The position numbers were made by a program, and so were the translations under genes. A stretch of DNA of 64,000 nt. Origin: Sphingomonas guangdongensis. Its GTDB lineage: Bacteria; Pseudomonadota; Alphaproteobacteria; Sphingomonadales; Sphingomonadaceae. Positions 38,549-47,466 of this stretch are shown in pieces; within the stretch, counting starts at the first letter, position 1; each line of letters opens with the position of its first letter. The notes below the pieces were generated by a model. That model made no database searches, was not told where the DNA came from, and worked only from the letters and a program-made list of their open reading frames with translations. The stretch spans positions 1,240,001-1,304,000 of the forward strand of contig NZ_OBMI01000001.1 in assembly GCF_900199185.1 (NCBI RefSeq), read 5' to 3'.

Positions 38549-39436
38549 TCAGCCGCCGCGGACGATATCGATCAGTGCGCGGAGTGCGGGCGGCGTCTGC
38601 CGGTTCCTCGCGTAATAGAGGCAGATGCCCGGGAACGGCGGTGACCAGTCGGCGAGCAGCGTCACCAGCCGCCCGTCACCCAGCGCGTCGGCGGCATAGG
38701 GCTCGCCCACGAAGGCGATGCCGAGCCCGCCGACCGCTGCCTCGACCATCAGCGCGCTGTTGTCGAGCGTCAGCGCACCCGGCACGTCGACCAGCACCTC
38801 CTCACCGTCACGCTCGAACTCCCAGCGGTACGCCTTGCCGCTCGGCAGCCGCTGGCGGATGCAGCGGTGCACGGCGAGGTCGGCGGGCGTCACCGGCGCG
38901 CCGTGCTGCGCGAGGTAGGCGGGTGCCGCGACCGCGATGAAGCGGGTGTCGCCGCCGAGCGGCACCGCCACCATGTCCTGCGGCACCGCCTCGCGCAGCC
39001 GCACGCCGGCGTCGAAGCCCTCTGCAACAATATCGACCAGTCGCCCCTCCGTCAGCAGTTCGACGGCAACACGCGGGTGCCGCTCGAGCAGGAGCGGGAT
39101 GGCGCGACGCAGCAGCCAGCGGGCGCCGCCCTCCGGCGCGTTGATGCGCAGCGTCCCGCCGACCTCGTCGCCGCCCGCGCCCACGCCGGCGATCATGTCT
39201 TCGAGGTCGCGCAAAGTCGGGGCGAGCCGCTGAAGCAGCCGCTCGCCCGCTTCTGTCAGCGCGACGCTGCGGGTGGTGCGGTGAAGCAGGCGGGTGCCGA
39301 GCCGCGTCTCCAGCGCGCGCAGCGCGTGGCTGAGCGTCGGGCGCGCGACGCCGGCGACGTCGGCCGCGCGGCGGAAGCTGCGATGCTGCGCGACCAGGGC
39401 GAAGGCGCGGAGTTCGGCAAGGCTCACGTCGATCAT
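38549..39436 (-). CDS. LysR-family transcriptional regulator
   Basis: The 295-residue regulator has an N-terminal winged helix (LAELRAFALVAQHRSFRRAA, then VARPTLSHALRALETRLGTR) and the LTEAGERLL wing. A periplasmic-binding-protein-like effector domain follows from about residue 90, beginning GTLRINAPEGGARWLLRRAI. This subtype (with CIRQRLPSGKAYRWEFERDG) is similar to regulators paired with oxidoreductases. It is transcribed away from the SDR gene, with about 90 bases between them, so that gene is the likely target. The inducer is unknown. Confidence 0.93.
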   Translation of the reverse strand: MIDVSLAELRAFALVAQHRSFRRAADVAGVARPTLSHALRALETRLGTRLLHRTTRSVALTEAGERLLQRLAPTLRDLEDMIAGVGAGGDEVGGTLRINAPEGGARWLLRRAIPLLLERHPRVAVELLTEGRLVDIVAEGFDAGVRLREAVPQDMVAVPLGGDTRFIAVAAPAYLAQHGAPVTPADLAVHRCIRQRLPSGKAYRWEFERDGEEVLVDVPGALTLDNSALMVEAAVGGLGIAFVGEPYAADALGDGRLVTLLADWSPPFPGICLYYARNRQTPPALRALIDIVRGG

Positions 39437-39526
39437 TGGTTCGCCTCATACACCAACCATGTGCAATTGAACGACCTTATCGCACCTGTCGCCCGGCGCT
39501 ATCTGGCTCGGCGAAGGAGACGAGAC

Positions 39527-40348
39527 ATGAAGACCTGGTTCATCACTGGTGCGTCCTCGGGCCTGGGGCTCGGCATGACGGAACGGCTGCTGGCGCGCGG
39601 CGACGCGGTGATCGCGACCGCGCGGCGGATGGAGCCGCTGGTGGCGCTCAGCGAGCAATATGCCGATCGGCTCCAGCTCGTGCCGCTTGACGTGACCGAC
39701 ACGGCTGCGGTGCGGCGGGTGGTCGACGAGGCGTTCGCCGTCCACCGCATTGATGTGGTGGTCAGCAACGCCGGCTACGGCCTGTTCGGCGCGGCGGAGG
39801 AGGTGTCGGACACGCAGATCGACCGGCAGATCGCGACCAACCTCACCGGCTCCATCCAGCTGATCCGCGCCGTGCTGCCGCACCTGCGCGCGCAGGGGGG
39901 CGGCCGGGTGCTGCAGGTGTCGTCGGAGGGCGGGCAGATCGCCTACCCGTCGTTCGGGCTCTATCACGCCACCAAGTGGGGGATCGAAGGCTTTGTGGAG
40001 GCGGTGGCGCAGGAGGTCGCGCCCTTCGGGATCAGCTTTACGCTGATCGAGCCGGGTCCGACCGGAACCGGTTTCGCCAGCGCGGTCGATATGGCACCGG
40101 CGCAGGCGGCCTATGACGCGACTCCGGCCGGGGCGCTGCGCCACGCGGTGACGAGCGGGGCGTTTGAGCTGGTCGGCGATGCCGATCGCACGGTCGCCGC
40201 GATGATCGCGGCCGGCGACGCGGCGGAGCCGACCCGGCGGGTGGCGCTCGGCAGCACCGCCTATCAGAGCATCGAGCGGGCGCTCACCGCGCGGTTGGCC
40301 GAGTTGCGGGCACAGCGCGACATCGCGTTCTCGGCGGACCGCGACTGA
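39527..40348 (+). CDS. Short-chain dehydrogenase/reductase
   Basis: The enzyme (273 residues) is a classical SDR. TGASSGLG at 7-14 is the nucleotide-binding loop, VVSNAGYGLFGA includes the NAG motif, VSSEGGQ supplies the serine, and YHATK (Tyr146, Lys150) the catalytic pair. The motif TARRME after strand 2 fits NADP preference. The substrate is not evident. GAAGGAGACGAGAC precedes the ATG at a good spacing. It is divergent from a LysR gene that probably controls it and ends at a terminator shared with hisG. Confidence 0.94.
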   Translation: MKTWFITGASSGLGLGMTERLLARGDAVIATARRMEPLVALSEQYADRLQLVPLDVTDTAAVRRVVDEAFAVHRIDVVVSNAGYGLFGAAEEVSDTQIDRQIATNLTGSIQLIRAVLPHLRAQGGGRVLQVSSEGGQIAYPSFGLYHATKWGIEGFVEAVAQEVAPFGISFTLIEPGPTGTGFASAVDMAPAQAAYDATPAGALRHAVTSGAFELVGDADRTVAAMIAAGDAAEPTRRVALGSTAYQSIERALTARLAELRAQRDIAFSADRD

Positions 40349-40357
40349 TCGCGGGCA

Positions 40358-41026
40358 TCAGGCTCCCGCCGGTGCGGGAGCCTCCACCGCGCGGCGGAAG
40401 GCGTCCACCAGCGGCACAACCGCCGAGCGGGTCTTGAACGCCGCGCGGTTGACCACCAGCCGACTCGACACTTCGGCGATCACCTCGACTTCCACCAGCC
40501 CGTTTTCCTTGAGCGTCCGCCCGGAGGAGACGAGGTCGACGATCCGCGGCGCGAGGCCCAGCACGGGTGCCAGCTCCATCGCGCCGTTCAGCTTGACGCA
40601 CTCGGCGCCCACCCCGCGCCGCGCGAAATGGCTGCGGGTGACGTGCGGGTATTTGGTCGCAATCCGGACATGGCTCCAGCCGCGCGGATCGTCCTTGGCG
40701 GCGAGCGCCGCCGGCTCCGCGACCGACAGGCGGCAGTGGCCGATGCCGAGGTCGACGGGAGCGTAGAGCTCCGAATAGTCGAACTCCATCAGCACGTCCG
40801 ATCCGACGATGCCGAACTGCGCGGCGCCGTGCGCGACAAAGGTCGCGACATCGAAGGCGCGAACCCGGATCAGGTCGATGTCGGCGCGGTTGGTCGCGAA
40901 GCGGAGCGCCCGGCTGTCCGGATCGGCAAAGGCGGGCTCCGGCTCGATCCCGACGCGGGCGAGCAGCGGCAGCGCTTCGTCAAGGATGCGGCCCTTCGGC
41001 ACCGCGATGATAATCGGTTCGGCCAT
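40358..41026 (-). CDS. hisG: ATP phosphoribosyltransferase, short form (HisG)
   Basis: HisG (222 residues) catalyses the first step of histidine synthesis, joining ATP and [22 protein letters not shown] opens the protein. [18 protein letters not shown] and [18 protein letters not shown] precede the PRPP loop [22 protein letters not shown] (about 150-171). It lacks the C-terminal regulatory domain, so it is the short form that needs HisZ, which is not in this window. The ATG at 41026 follows conserved family numbering. The gene is divergent from the DUF2332 gene and separated from hisD by the LysR/SDR pair. Confidence 0.95.
   Translation of the reverse strand: MAEPIIIAVPKGRILDEALPLLARVGIEPEPAFADPDSRALRFATNRADIDLIRVRAFDVATFVAHGAAQFGIVGSDVLMEFDYSELYAPVDLGIGHCRLSVAEPAALAAKDDPRGWSHVRIATKYPHVTRSHFARRGVGAECVKLNGAMELAPVLGLAPRIVDLVSSGRTLKENGLVEVEVIAEVSSRLVVNRAAFKTRSAVVPLVDAFRRAVEAPAPAGA
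40360..40383. terminator. Bidirectional hairpin between SDR gene and hisG
   Basis: A perfect 10-bp stem, AGGCTCCCGC with GCGGGAGCCT, and loop CGGT lies 12 bases after the SDR stop and within the last codons of the convergent hisG gene. It has no U-run, so its efficiency is uncertain. Confidence 0.5.
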
Positions 41027-41075
41027 GTCGCGCGCGGCTTTACGGGAGGGGGGCAGGGGGTGCAACGTGGCGGCG

Positions 41076-42128
41076 ATGGACGTGCGCGACGCCTTTCGGC
41101 AGCAGGCCGGGTTCTGCCGCGCGATGAATGCGCCGGTGACCGCGGCGCTGTCGGAGGCGCTGGCGGACGGGGTCGACCGGAGCAGCGCGACCGGGCGCGC
41201 CGTGCTCGATTGGCCGGGTGACGCAGTCGCCGACGCACTGCCGCTGCGGCTGATCGGCGGGCTCCACGCGCTGTACCGGAGCGGCGCGGCGGACGTGCGC
41301 GCCCTGCTCGCTGGCCGGGGCAGCGTGGCGGCGGTGCTCGCGAGGCACGATGCGGCGCTGCTGCCGTGGCTTGCGGGACCGCCGCAGACCAACGAAGCGG
41401 GACGCTCGGCGGCGCTGATGACCGGGCTGCTCCACCTGGCCGCTGCGCACGGCCTGCCGTTCGAGCTGCTGGAGATCGGATCGAGCGCGGGACTCAACCT
41501 GCTGCTCGGGCATTATCGCTTCGATCTCGGCGGCGTGTTCGTCGGACCCGCAGCAGCGACCGTGCGGATCACGCCCGCGTGGCGCGGAACGCCGCCGCCC
41601 GACGTGCCCGTGACGATCGCGTCGACCCGCGGAGGCGATGTAGCGCCGATCGATCTCGCCGACGCGGCTGCGGCCGAGCGTCTCGCCGCCTATGTCTGGG
41701 TCGACGCCGCCGAGCGGCAGGCCCGCCTCGCCGCCGCCATCGCGCTGGTCCGCGCGCATGGGGTCAGGCTCGACCGCGGCGATGCCGCCGACTGGGTGGA
41801 AGCGCAGCTCGCCGAGACGCAGGCAGCGGGCACGATGCGCGTCGTGGTACACTCGGTCGTCTGGCAATATCTCGGCCGCGCGCGACAGGCGCGCATCCGC
41901 GACCTCCTCCACGCCGCCGGTGCCGCCGCGACCAGCGAGCGCCCATTCGGCTGGGTAATGATGGAGCCCAACCGTGATCTTGCCGCGCATGAGGTGCGGG
42001 TGCGCGGCTGGCCTGGCGGAGCGATGGAGGTGGTCGCGCGCGCCCATGCGCACGGGGCGTGGGTTGAGGGGCTGGCGTCACCGGAGCCAGCAACGGACTA
42101 CGCGCTGAGCGGGGTCGCGCCGCTATAG
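41076..42128 (+). CDS. DUF2332 family protein
   Basis: The 350-residue protein matches DUF2332, which resembles a methyltransferase-like fold. [21 protein letters not shown] opens the domain, and [19 protein letters not shown] with [19 protein letters not shown] (about 137-156) has the glycine-rich motif of nucleotide-binding proteins. [19 protein letters not shown] and [18 protein letters not shown] follow. The function is unknown. The start could be GTG 41067 or ATG 41076; the latter is used. It is transcribed alone, divergent from hisG. Confidence 0.87.
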   Translation: MDVRDAFRQQAGFCRAMNAPVTAALSEALADGVDRSSATGRAVLDWPGDAVADALPLRLIGGLHALYRSGAADVRALLAGRGSVAAVLARHDAALLPWLAGPPQTNEAGRSAALMTGLLHLAAAHGLPFELLEIGSSAGLNLLLGHYRFDLGGVFVGPAAATVRITPAWRGTPPPDVPVTIASTRGGDVAPIDLADAAAAERLAAYVWVDAAERQARLAAAIALVRAHGVRLDRGDAADWVEAQLAETQAAGTMRVVVHSVVWQYLGRARQARIRDLLHAAGAAATSERPFGWVMMEPNRDLAAHEVRVRGWPGGAMEVVARAHAHGAWVEGLASPEPATDYALSGVAPL

Positions 42129-42153
42129 CCTCCCTCCCTTGCAGCGTGGCGAG

Positions 42154-43038
42154 CTAGATGCCCCAGTCCCGCACCGCCTGCACGACCGCGGGCGCGTCCT
42201 CCCAGGTCACGAAGTGGCCGGCGCCCTCGATCCGGGCGATCGTCAGGTCCGGCACATACGCCGCCAATCCGTCGAGCTGCACCGGGCGGAGCGCCTCGTC
42301 GCCCATGCCCCAGATCACCAGCGTCGGCTGCGTCACCGGCGGAAAGGGCGCATCGAGGAAGGCGGGGCGGGGCGGGTCCTCGTCGGGCGCGGGGACGATG
42401 ATGGCGGACGCGCGATACCAGTTGAGCATGGCGGTCATCGCGCCCGACTGGCTCCACTCGTCGAGGTAGGCGGCCTTGTCCTCACCGCCCACGGCGCGCG
42501 TCAGCAGCCGCGCAAAGCCTGATGCGAAGAACGCCTCCAGCCCCTTGCCGGTCAGGCCCTGGTCAATCGAGGTGTCGCGGAAGCGGGTGATGTACTGGCT
42601 GGCGCGGCGCTGCTCGGCATCGTCGAACAGGCTGCGCTGAAAGACGAGCGGGTGGGGCGCGTTGACGATTACCAGCCGCTCGACGCGGGTGGGGTGCTGG
42701 AGCGCCGCCATCCACGCAACCGCGCCGCCCCAGTCGTGCCCGACCAGCGTGAAGCGGTCCAAGCCGAAGTGGTCGGCGAGTGCCAGCAGGTCGGCGACGA
42801 TCTTATCCGCCGCATAATCCTCGACCCGCGGCGGCTTGGACGAGCGCGCGTAGCCGCGCTGGTCGGGCGCCAGCACGAAATGGTCTCGGGCGAGATCGGG
42901 CTGCACGTCGCGCCAGGTGCGATGCGACTCGGGAAAGCCGTGGAGCAGGATCACCGCCGGGTCGCGCGAGTCGCCCGCGACCTTCACGTCGAGCTCGACT
43001 CCGGTCGGCAGTGCGACCCGCTGGAACGCCTCGGTCAC
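42154..43038 (-). CDS. Alpha/beta hydrolase (epoxide hydrolase/haloalkane dehalogenase-like)
   Basis: The 294-residue enzyme has the oxyanion motif HGFPESHRTW (33-42) and the nucleophile elbow GHDWGG with Asp102. The catalytic histidine is in GAGHFVTWED near the C-terminus. An aspartate nucleophile rather than serine is typical of epoxide hydrolases and haloalkane dehalogenases, and the PDQRGYARSS motif fits epoxide hydrolases. The natural substrate is unknown. It starts at GTG, overlapping the pirin gene by 4 bases, as last gene of the bolA-GST-pirin-hydrolase operon. Confidence 0.92.
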   Translation of the reverse strand: MTEAFQRVALPTGVELDVKVAGDSRDPAVILLHGFPESHRTWRDVQPDLARDHFVLAPDQRGYARSSKPPRVEDYAADKIVADLLALADHFGLDRFTLVGHDWGGAVAWMAALQHPTRVERLVIVNAPHPLVFQRSLFDDAEQRRASQYITRFRDTSIDQGLTGKGLEAFFASGFARLLTRAVGGEDKAAYLDEWSQSGAMTAMLNWYRASAIIVPAPDEDPPRPAFLDAPFPPVTQPTLVIWGMGDEALRPVQLDGLAAYVPDLTIARIEGAGHFVTWEDAPAVVQAVRDWGI

Positions 43039-43934
43039 GGATAGCTCACGGTCTTTGGCACTTCAGGAATCGGGATCCATTCCCTGTCATCACCGGGGAC
43101 GACCGGAAACTCGCCCGCCTTCCACGCGCGCTTGGCCTCGTTGATCCGTTCGCGGCTCGACGACACGAAGTTCCACCAGACGTGACGCGGCGTCATCGCC
43201 TCGCCCCCGCACAGCATCACGCGCGCTCCATGGGTGGTGGTGAGCGTTGCCGCGGTGCCGGGACGCAGGACGTAGAGGTGGGTGGCGTCGAGCGCCACGC
43301 CGTCGACGCTCGCCTCGCCCGAGCACAGGTACAGCGCGCGCTCGTCCGCGTCCGCGTCGATCGGGATCGATCCGCCGGCGCCCAGCACAATGTCTGCGTA
43401 GATCGTGCCCGCATAGGTGGTGGTCGGGGAGCGCCGGCCCCACAGCTCGCCCATGATGACGCGCGCCTGGGCGCGGCCGTCCTCGATCACCGGCAGCTGA
43501 CCGCGGGTGACGTGCTCGAACGCCGGGTCCATCTCCTCCACGTGCTCAGGCAGCGCGATCCAGGTCTGGATGCCGGACAGCTCCGGCCCTTTGATTCGCT
43601 CGTCGCCAGGGGTGCGTTCGGAATGGACGATGCCGTGGCCGGCCGTCATCAGGTTCACCGCACCCGGCTCGATCCGCGCCTGCGTGCCAAGCGAGTCGCG
43701 GTGGTTGAGAGCACCGCCGAACAGGTAGGTGACCGTGGCCAGGTTGATGTGCGGGTGAGGGCGGACGTCCACACCGGTGCCGGCATCGAGGATCGCCGGG
43801 CCCATCTGGTCGAAGAACAGGAAGGGGCCGACCATCGTCCGCGACTTGGCGGGAAGCGTACGGTGCACCTTGAAGCCGCCCAGGTCATGGGAGACCGGGG
43901 TCAGTACCGTCTCGAATAGGTCTTCGTTGGTCAT
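43035..43934 (-). CDS. Pirin-family cupin protein
   Basis: The 299-residue protein has two cupin domains. The N-terminal metal site is HPHINLATVTYLF with HRDSLGTQARIEPGAVNLMT and GHGIVHSERT (about 55-110), matching bacterial pirins. The C-terminal cupin (about 190-290) is less conserved. Bacterial pirins can act as quercetinases or as regulators of oxidative metabolism; the sequence does not decide. The gene overlaps its GST neighbour at the start and the hydrolase at the stop by 4 bases each. Confidence 0.94.
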   Translation of the reverse strand: MTNEDLFETVLTPVSHDLGGFKVHRTLPAKSRTMVGPFLFFDQMGPAILDAGTGVDVRPHPHINLATVTYLFGGALNHRDSLGTQARIEPGAVNLMTAGHGIVHSERTPGDERIKGPELSGIQTWIALPEHVEEMDPAFEHVTRGQLPVIEDGRAQARVIMGELWGRRSPTTTYAGTIYADIVLGAGGSIPIDADADERALYLCSGEASVDGVALDATHLYVLRPGTAATLTTTHGARVMLCGGEAMTPRHVWWNFVSSSRERINEAKRAWKAGEFPVVPGDDREWIPIPEVPKTVSYP

Positions 43935-44650
43935 GCGGCGTCGAGCTCCGGATAATGGCGGAAGATGCCTTCCTGATTGAAGGGCAGGCGCCGGTCGCTC
44001 GCGCGATACGCCTTGATCCCTGGCAGGGCGGCGACCGCGTCGTGAACCGCGAGGAGGTGCGGGTAATCGCCCTCGATCGCCGCCATCCGCCGCGGGAACA
44101 TGTAGCGGAGCCCCTCCACCAGCTGGAACAGCGAGCAGTCGGCATAGGTCCAGCGCTCATCGACCAGCCACGGCGAGCGCGGGTTCGCAGCGGCGGCGAC
44201 GTCGAAATAGGCGAGGAACTTAGGGATGCGCTCGGCGCGGAACTGCGCGGCGGCGCGGGCAGCCTCGGCCTTCTGGTCCTCGTAATACTCGCCCGCCGCC
44301 ACCGGATGATGGACGTTGTGGACCTCCGCCACCAGATCCGCGACCGTCAGCTGCACTTGCTGGAGCCACAGCCGATCGGCGAGGGTGGTGGGTGCGAGGT
44401 CGTGCATCTGCGCGAGATAGGCGAGGATGTTGGCGACCTGCGCCACTACCAGCCCATCAAGCGCGAGATAGGGCGGGGCGAAGGGTGCGCGGCCCTGCCG
44501 CCAGTCCATGTCGGCGAGCAGCGCCTCCACTCCGTCCTCGCGGGCGCGGTCGCGGTAGCGGATGCCGGCGGCCTCAAGCGGGAGGCGAATGAACTCGCCA
44601 CGGCCCTGTATCGTCGGCCAGTACCAGAGATGGTAGGCGGGCACGCTCAC
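43931..44650 (-). CDS. Glutathione S-transferase family protein
   Basis: The 239-residue protein has an N-terminal thioredoxin-like domain (PAYHLWYWPTIQGRGEFIRLPLEAAGI) in which a tyrosine or serine near residue 8-13 may activate glutathione. PPYLALDGLVVAQVANILAYL contains the cis-proline and glutathione-contact region. The C-terminal helical domain contains WTYADCSLFQLVEGLRYMFP. The class resembles the sigma/mu-like GSTs of bacteria. The start is a GTG overlapping bolA, and it belongs to the four-gene operon with bolA, pirin and hydrolase. Its partner substrate is unknown. Confidence 0.9.
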   Translation of the reverse strand: MSVPAYHLWYWPTIQGRGEFIRLPLEAAGIRYRDRAREDGVEALLADMDWRQGRAPFAPPYLALDGLVVAQVANILAYLAQMHDLAPTTLADRLWLQQVQLTVADLVAEVHNVHHPVAAGEYYEDQKAEAARAAAQFRAERIPKFLAYFDVAAAANPRSPWLVDERWTYADCSLFQLVEGLRYMFPRRMAAIEGDYPHLLAVHDAVAALPGIKAYRASDRRLPFNQEGIFRHYPELDAA

Positions 44651-44934
44651 GCCTCGCCGGGTGCGCGGGCGCGGATCGCGAGCGCGTGGATGCGGGTCGC
44701 CAGCAGGTCGGCCAGCGCGGTGTTCACCAGCCGCTGGCGTGCGACGCGGTTCAGTCCTGCGAACGCCGCGCTCTCGACACCCACGGTGAAGTGCGTTTCG
44801 CCGGTGCCGTCGTCGCCCATGTGGCCGGCGTGGTGGTGGCTGTCGTTCACCACCTCCAGCCGCGTCGGCGCGAGCGTGGCGGTGAGGCGAGCCGTGATCT
44901 GATTGGCCAGGGTGACGGTAGCGGGGCTGGTCAT
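44647..44934 (-). CDS. BolA-family protein
   Basis: The protein (95 residues) has the BolA fold. RLTATLAPTRLEVVNDSHHHAGHM contains the conserved His-rich loop, GETHFTVGVESAAFAGLNRVARQRLVNTALADLLATRIHAL the helical core. BolA proteins partner with monothiol glutaredoxins in Fe-S handling and respond to stress. It begins the four-gene operon at ATG 44934 and is divergent from the J-domain gene, with only 35 bases between the starts, so the two promoters must overlap. Confidence 0.93.
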   Translation of the reverse strand: MTSPATVTLANQITARLTATLAPTRLEVVNDSHHHAGHMGDDGTGETHFTVGVESAAFAGLNRVARQRLVNTALADLLATRIHALAIRARAPGEA

Positions 44935-44969
44935 GGCGCCTATATAGCCATGTTTGCGCAGGAGTTCAT

Positions 44970-45578
44970 GTGGCGCGAGCGACCGGCAAGGATCGATCGA
45001 ACACCCGCTTCCACGGCCGCGTGGAGGCGCACGGTCGGCTATGCGCGGAGCCCGGATGCGACGAGCCCGGCGAGTTCCGGGCGCCATTCGCCCCCGGTCA
45101 GGCCGGTGGCGACGGGCCGGGTACCTTCCGCTGGCTGTGCCTGGAGCATGTCCGCGCGTTCAACGCCGGCTACAACTTCTTCACCGGCATGACGCCGGAG
45201 GAGATCCACGCCGCGCAGCGCCCCTATGCCGGCTGGGAGCGGGAGACGCGCGCCTTTGCCGCGAACGGCGCCGACCAGCCGCCGCGTTGGGCCGACTTCA
45301 GCGATCCGCTTGACGCGATCGGTGCCCGGTTCCGCGAGCGCATGGCGGCGGAAGCGGGCCGCGCCGACGGCAAGCCACTGTCGGCGGCGGACCGCAAGGC
45401 GCTGAAGACGCTTGATCTGAAGCCGGACGCCGACCGGCGCGCGCTGCGCGCGCGCTACTCGGAGCTGGTCCGCAAATTCCACCCGGACCGCAACGGCGGC
45501 GACCGCCGCCACGAGAGCGCGCTTCAGGCGGTGGTGGAGGCGTACCAGCACCTGCGGACGGCACCGGCGTTTGCCTGA
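44970..45578 (+). CDS. J-domain protein with N-terminal Cys/His region
   Basis: The 202-residue protein ends with a J domain (about 146-198) carrying the HPD motif at 171-173 (RKFHPDRNGGD), so it should stimulate DnaK. Its N-terminal half contains CAEPGC (25-30) and CLEHVRAF (57-64), a potential zinc-binding set, followed by GYNFFTGMTPEEIH. This architecture is common in alphaproteobacterial J proteins of unknown client. GGAG precedes the GTG start. It is divergent from bolA and is followed by palindromic repeat elements. Confidence 0.9.
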   Translation: MARATGKDRSNTRFHGRVEAHGRLCAEPGCDEPGEFRAPFAPGQAGGDGPGTFRWLCLEHVRAFNAGYNFFTGMTPEEIHAAQRPYAGWERETRAFAANGADQPPRWADFSDPLDAIGARFRERMAAEAGRADGKPLSAADRKALKTLDLKPDADRRALRARYSELVRKFHPDRNGGDRRHESALQAVVEAYQHLRTAPAFA

Positions 45579-45588
45579 GCGGCTATCC

Positions 45589-45729
45589 GTCCTTCGATAC
45601 GGGTCTTCGCCGGGCTCAGCCCCTACTCAGGAAAAACGGAAGGGGGTGGGTAACGGCTCGGCGCCTGCGCCGCCACTCCGTTCGTCCTGAATAGCGACTG
45701 AGCGCTGGCGAAGGCGCGTATCGAAAGAC
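45589..45729. repeat. Family A repeat pair between convergent genes
   Basis: Two family A arms face outward. The left one, read in reverse, is CCTGAGTAG...CTGAGC and ends GTATCGAAGGA. The right one, CGTTCGTCCTGAATAG, ends GTATCGAAAGA. About 35 bases of unrelated sequence lie between them. The element fills the gap between the J-domain gene stop and the SRPBCC gene stop and may double as a terminator. Confidence 0.8.
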
Positions 45730-46190
45730 TACCCGCCCGCCACCAACCGCCGCACCACCTCCTCCAACTGGTCCGCCGCGGCGCCCCAGCCGGCCTCGAA
45801 CCCCATCGCCGCGTGCTGGTCGCGCGCCTCGGCCGTCCAATGGCGCGCGACCGCGGCGTAGCGGGTGCCCGCGCCATCGGCGGCGAACTCGTCGATGCGG
45901 ACCAGGAAGGGCCCGGCCGGCCGCCAGCCGGCGGTGAAGGCGTCGGTGGAGACGATCCGCTCGCCCGTCACGACCTCCAGATACACGCCCTCGTGGCGCA
46001 TCTCCTCGCCCGCCGGCCCGTGCATCACCACGACCGAGCGGCCGCCGGGGCGAAGCTCGCTGACCTCCACGCTCGCCCGCCACGGCCGCGGGCAGAACCA
46101 CTCGGCCTGATGGTCGACCCAGGCGCGCCAGACGACGTCGACCGGCGCGGCGATGTGCCGTTCGATGCGGAGCTCATGAAGATCGCTCAT
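45729..46190 (-). CDS. SRPBCC (START/AHSA1-like) domain protein
   Basis: The protein (153 residues) has an AHSA1-type helix-grip fold: IERHIAAPVDVVWRAWVDHQ at the start, WFCPRPWRASVEVSELRPGG, and a long C-terminal helix (GFEAGWGAAADQLEEVVRR). Members bind hydrophobic ligands, and some serve as Hsp90 co-chaperones. It starts by ATGA overlap with the upstream VOC gene and is the last gene of a long minus-strand cluster. No individual substrate can be inferred. Confidence 0.88.
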   Translation of the reverse strand: MSDLHELRIERHIAAPVDVVWRAWVDHQAEWFCPRPWRASVEVSELRPGGRSVVVMHGPAGEEMRHEGVYLEVVTGERIVSTDAFTAGWRPAGPFLVRIDEFAADGAGTRYAAVARHWTAEARDQHAAMGFEAGWGAAADQLEEVVRRLVAGG

Positions 46191-46669
46191 GCCGGTACCT
46201 GTCGGGCGGCGTCGATCGCGGCAACGTCGATCCGCCCCATCGTCATCATCGCCGCAAAGGCGCGCGCCGCCTCCTCGCCGCCTGCGGCCATCGCCTCGGT
46301 CAGCGTGCGCGGGGTGATCTGCCACGAGTGGCCCCACTTGTCCTTGCACCAGCCGCAGGCGCTCTCCTGCCCCCCATTCCTGACGATCGCGTCCCAGTAG
46401 CGGTCGGTCTCCGCCTGATCCTCGGTCATGATCTGAAACGAAGTCGCCTCGTTGGGGCGAAAGGTATCGCCGCCGTTCAGGCCGATGAACTGGAGGCCGA
46501 ACAGCGTCCACTCGACGGTGAGGACGTCACCGGCCTTGCCCGACGGGTAGTCGGCGGGCGCGCGATGAACGCCGGTGACCTCTCCTCCGAACGTCTCGGC
46601 GTAGAAGCGTGCGGCCTCCTCAGCTTCCCTGTCGTACCACAGGCAGGCGGCGATCTTGTTGGTCGGCAT
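46187..46669 (-). CDS. VOC-family protein, PhnB-like
   Basis: The protein (160 residues) has a single PhnB/3-dmu-9_3-mt-type VOC domain: KIAACLWYDREAEEAARFYAETF at the N-terminus, LTVEWTLFGLQFIGLNGG, and a C-terminal half with VRNGGQESACGWCKDKWGHSW, the sequence normally read as the metal-site strand. The start codon overlaps the stop of the upstream two-domain VOC gene (TGATG). VOC enzymes span glyoxalases, dioxygenases and resistance proteins; specificity is unknown here. Confidence 0.88.
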   Translation of the reverse strand: MPTNKIAACLWYDREAEEAARFYAETFGGEVTGVHRAPADYPSGKAGDVLTVEWTLFGLQFIGLNGGDTFRPNEATSFQIMTEDQAETDRYWDAIVRNGGQESACGWCKDKWGHSWQITPRTLTEAMAAGGEEAARAFAAMMTMGRIDVAAIDAARQVPA

Positions 46670-47451
46670 CAGCCCTCCCCTCGTGCCGCCGCGACCACGC
46701 CGAAGCGGACGCCCGCCGGATCGCTCGCGTTCAGCGCCCAGTCGCCGCCCGGCACCTCCATCGGTCCGTCGTGGACGGTGCCGCCATTGGCCCGCACCGC
46801 CTCGGCAGCGGCATCGATGTCGGTTGCACGGAAGTAGAACTGCCAGCCCGGCGCGGGTCCCATGCTCGCCGGCATGATCGCACCGATCGTCTGATCGGCG
46901 GCCTGGACGAAGACATAATCCCCGGCCGGTCCCATCGGCATCTTGTCCGGGAAGGTCCAACCGAAGACCGCGCCGTAGAAGGCGTGCGCCGCCGCCTGGT
47001 CGGGCGTCGCCAGCTCGTTCCAGCTGCACTTGCCGACGCCCTTGTAGTCGAACGCGCGGCTCGCTTCGGGGCTCGCGCCGCGCATGACGTAGAACGGGAT
47101 GCCGTGCGGATCGGTGACCATCGCCATCCGCCCGACACCCTCCATCGTGATCGCGGGCATCTGCACCGCGCCGCCCAGCGTCGTGACCTGCTCAACCGCG
47201 GCATCGACGTCGTCGACCCCGATGTAGAACAGCCAGGCCGGCTTTGCCCCGCCGGCCTGCATCTCGGACGTCAGCTGCATCAGTCCGCCCGCGAAGTCGC
47301 CGCCGCCGGTGTCGATCATCCGGTAATCCATGCCGCCCGCATCGGCGTCATGAACGGTCCAGCCGAGGACCTTTGCGTAGAAATCGCTTGAGGCGTCGGC
47401 GTCGGCGGACAGCAACTCGTACCAGATCGGTGTACCGTGCGGGTTGGTCAT
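46669..47451 (-). CDS. Two-domain VOC (glyoxalase-fold) protein
   Basis: The 260-residue protein contains two VOC modules, about 5-120 and 130-255. The first opens TPIWYELLSADADASSDFYAKVLGWTV and the second NELATPDQAAAHAFYGAVFGWTF. Duplicated VOC proteins of this kind often form the metal site between paired modules. Its neighbours encode a single-domain VOC protein and a DUF1428 protein, and it lies 15 bases after that gene. The enzymatic activity cannot be inferred. Confidence 0.9.
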   Translation of the reverse strand: MTNPHGTPIWYELLSADADASSDFYAKVLGWTVHDADAGGMDYRMIDTGGGDFAGGLMQLTSEMQAGGAKPAWLFYIGVDDVDAAVEQVTTLGGAVQMPAITMEGVGRMAMVTDPHGIPFYVMRGASPEASRAFDYKGVGKCSWNELATPDQAAAHAFYGAVFGWTFPDKMPMGPAGDYVFVQAADQTIGAIMPASMGPAPGWQFYFRATDIDAAAEAVRANGGTVHDGPMEVPGGDWALNASDPAGVRFGVVAAARGEG

Positions 47452-47466
47452 CGCGTGATCCTCTCC

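Noticed and set aside
42129..42150. CCTCCCTCCC sequence resembling a family B arm
   Set aside because: It lacks an inverted partner, and only a short pyrimidine run is shared.
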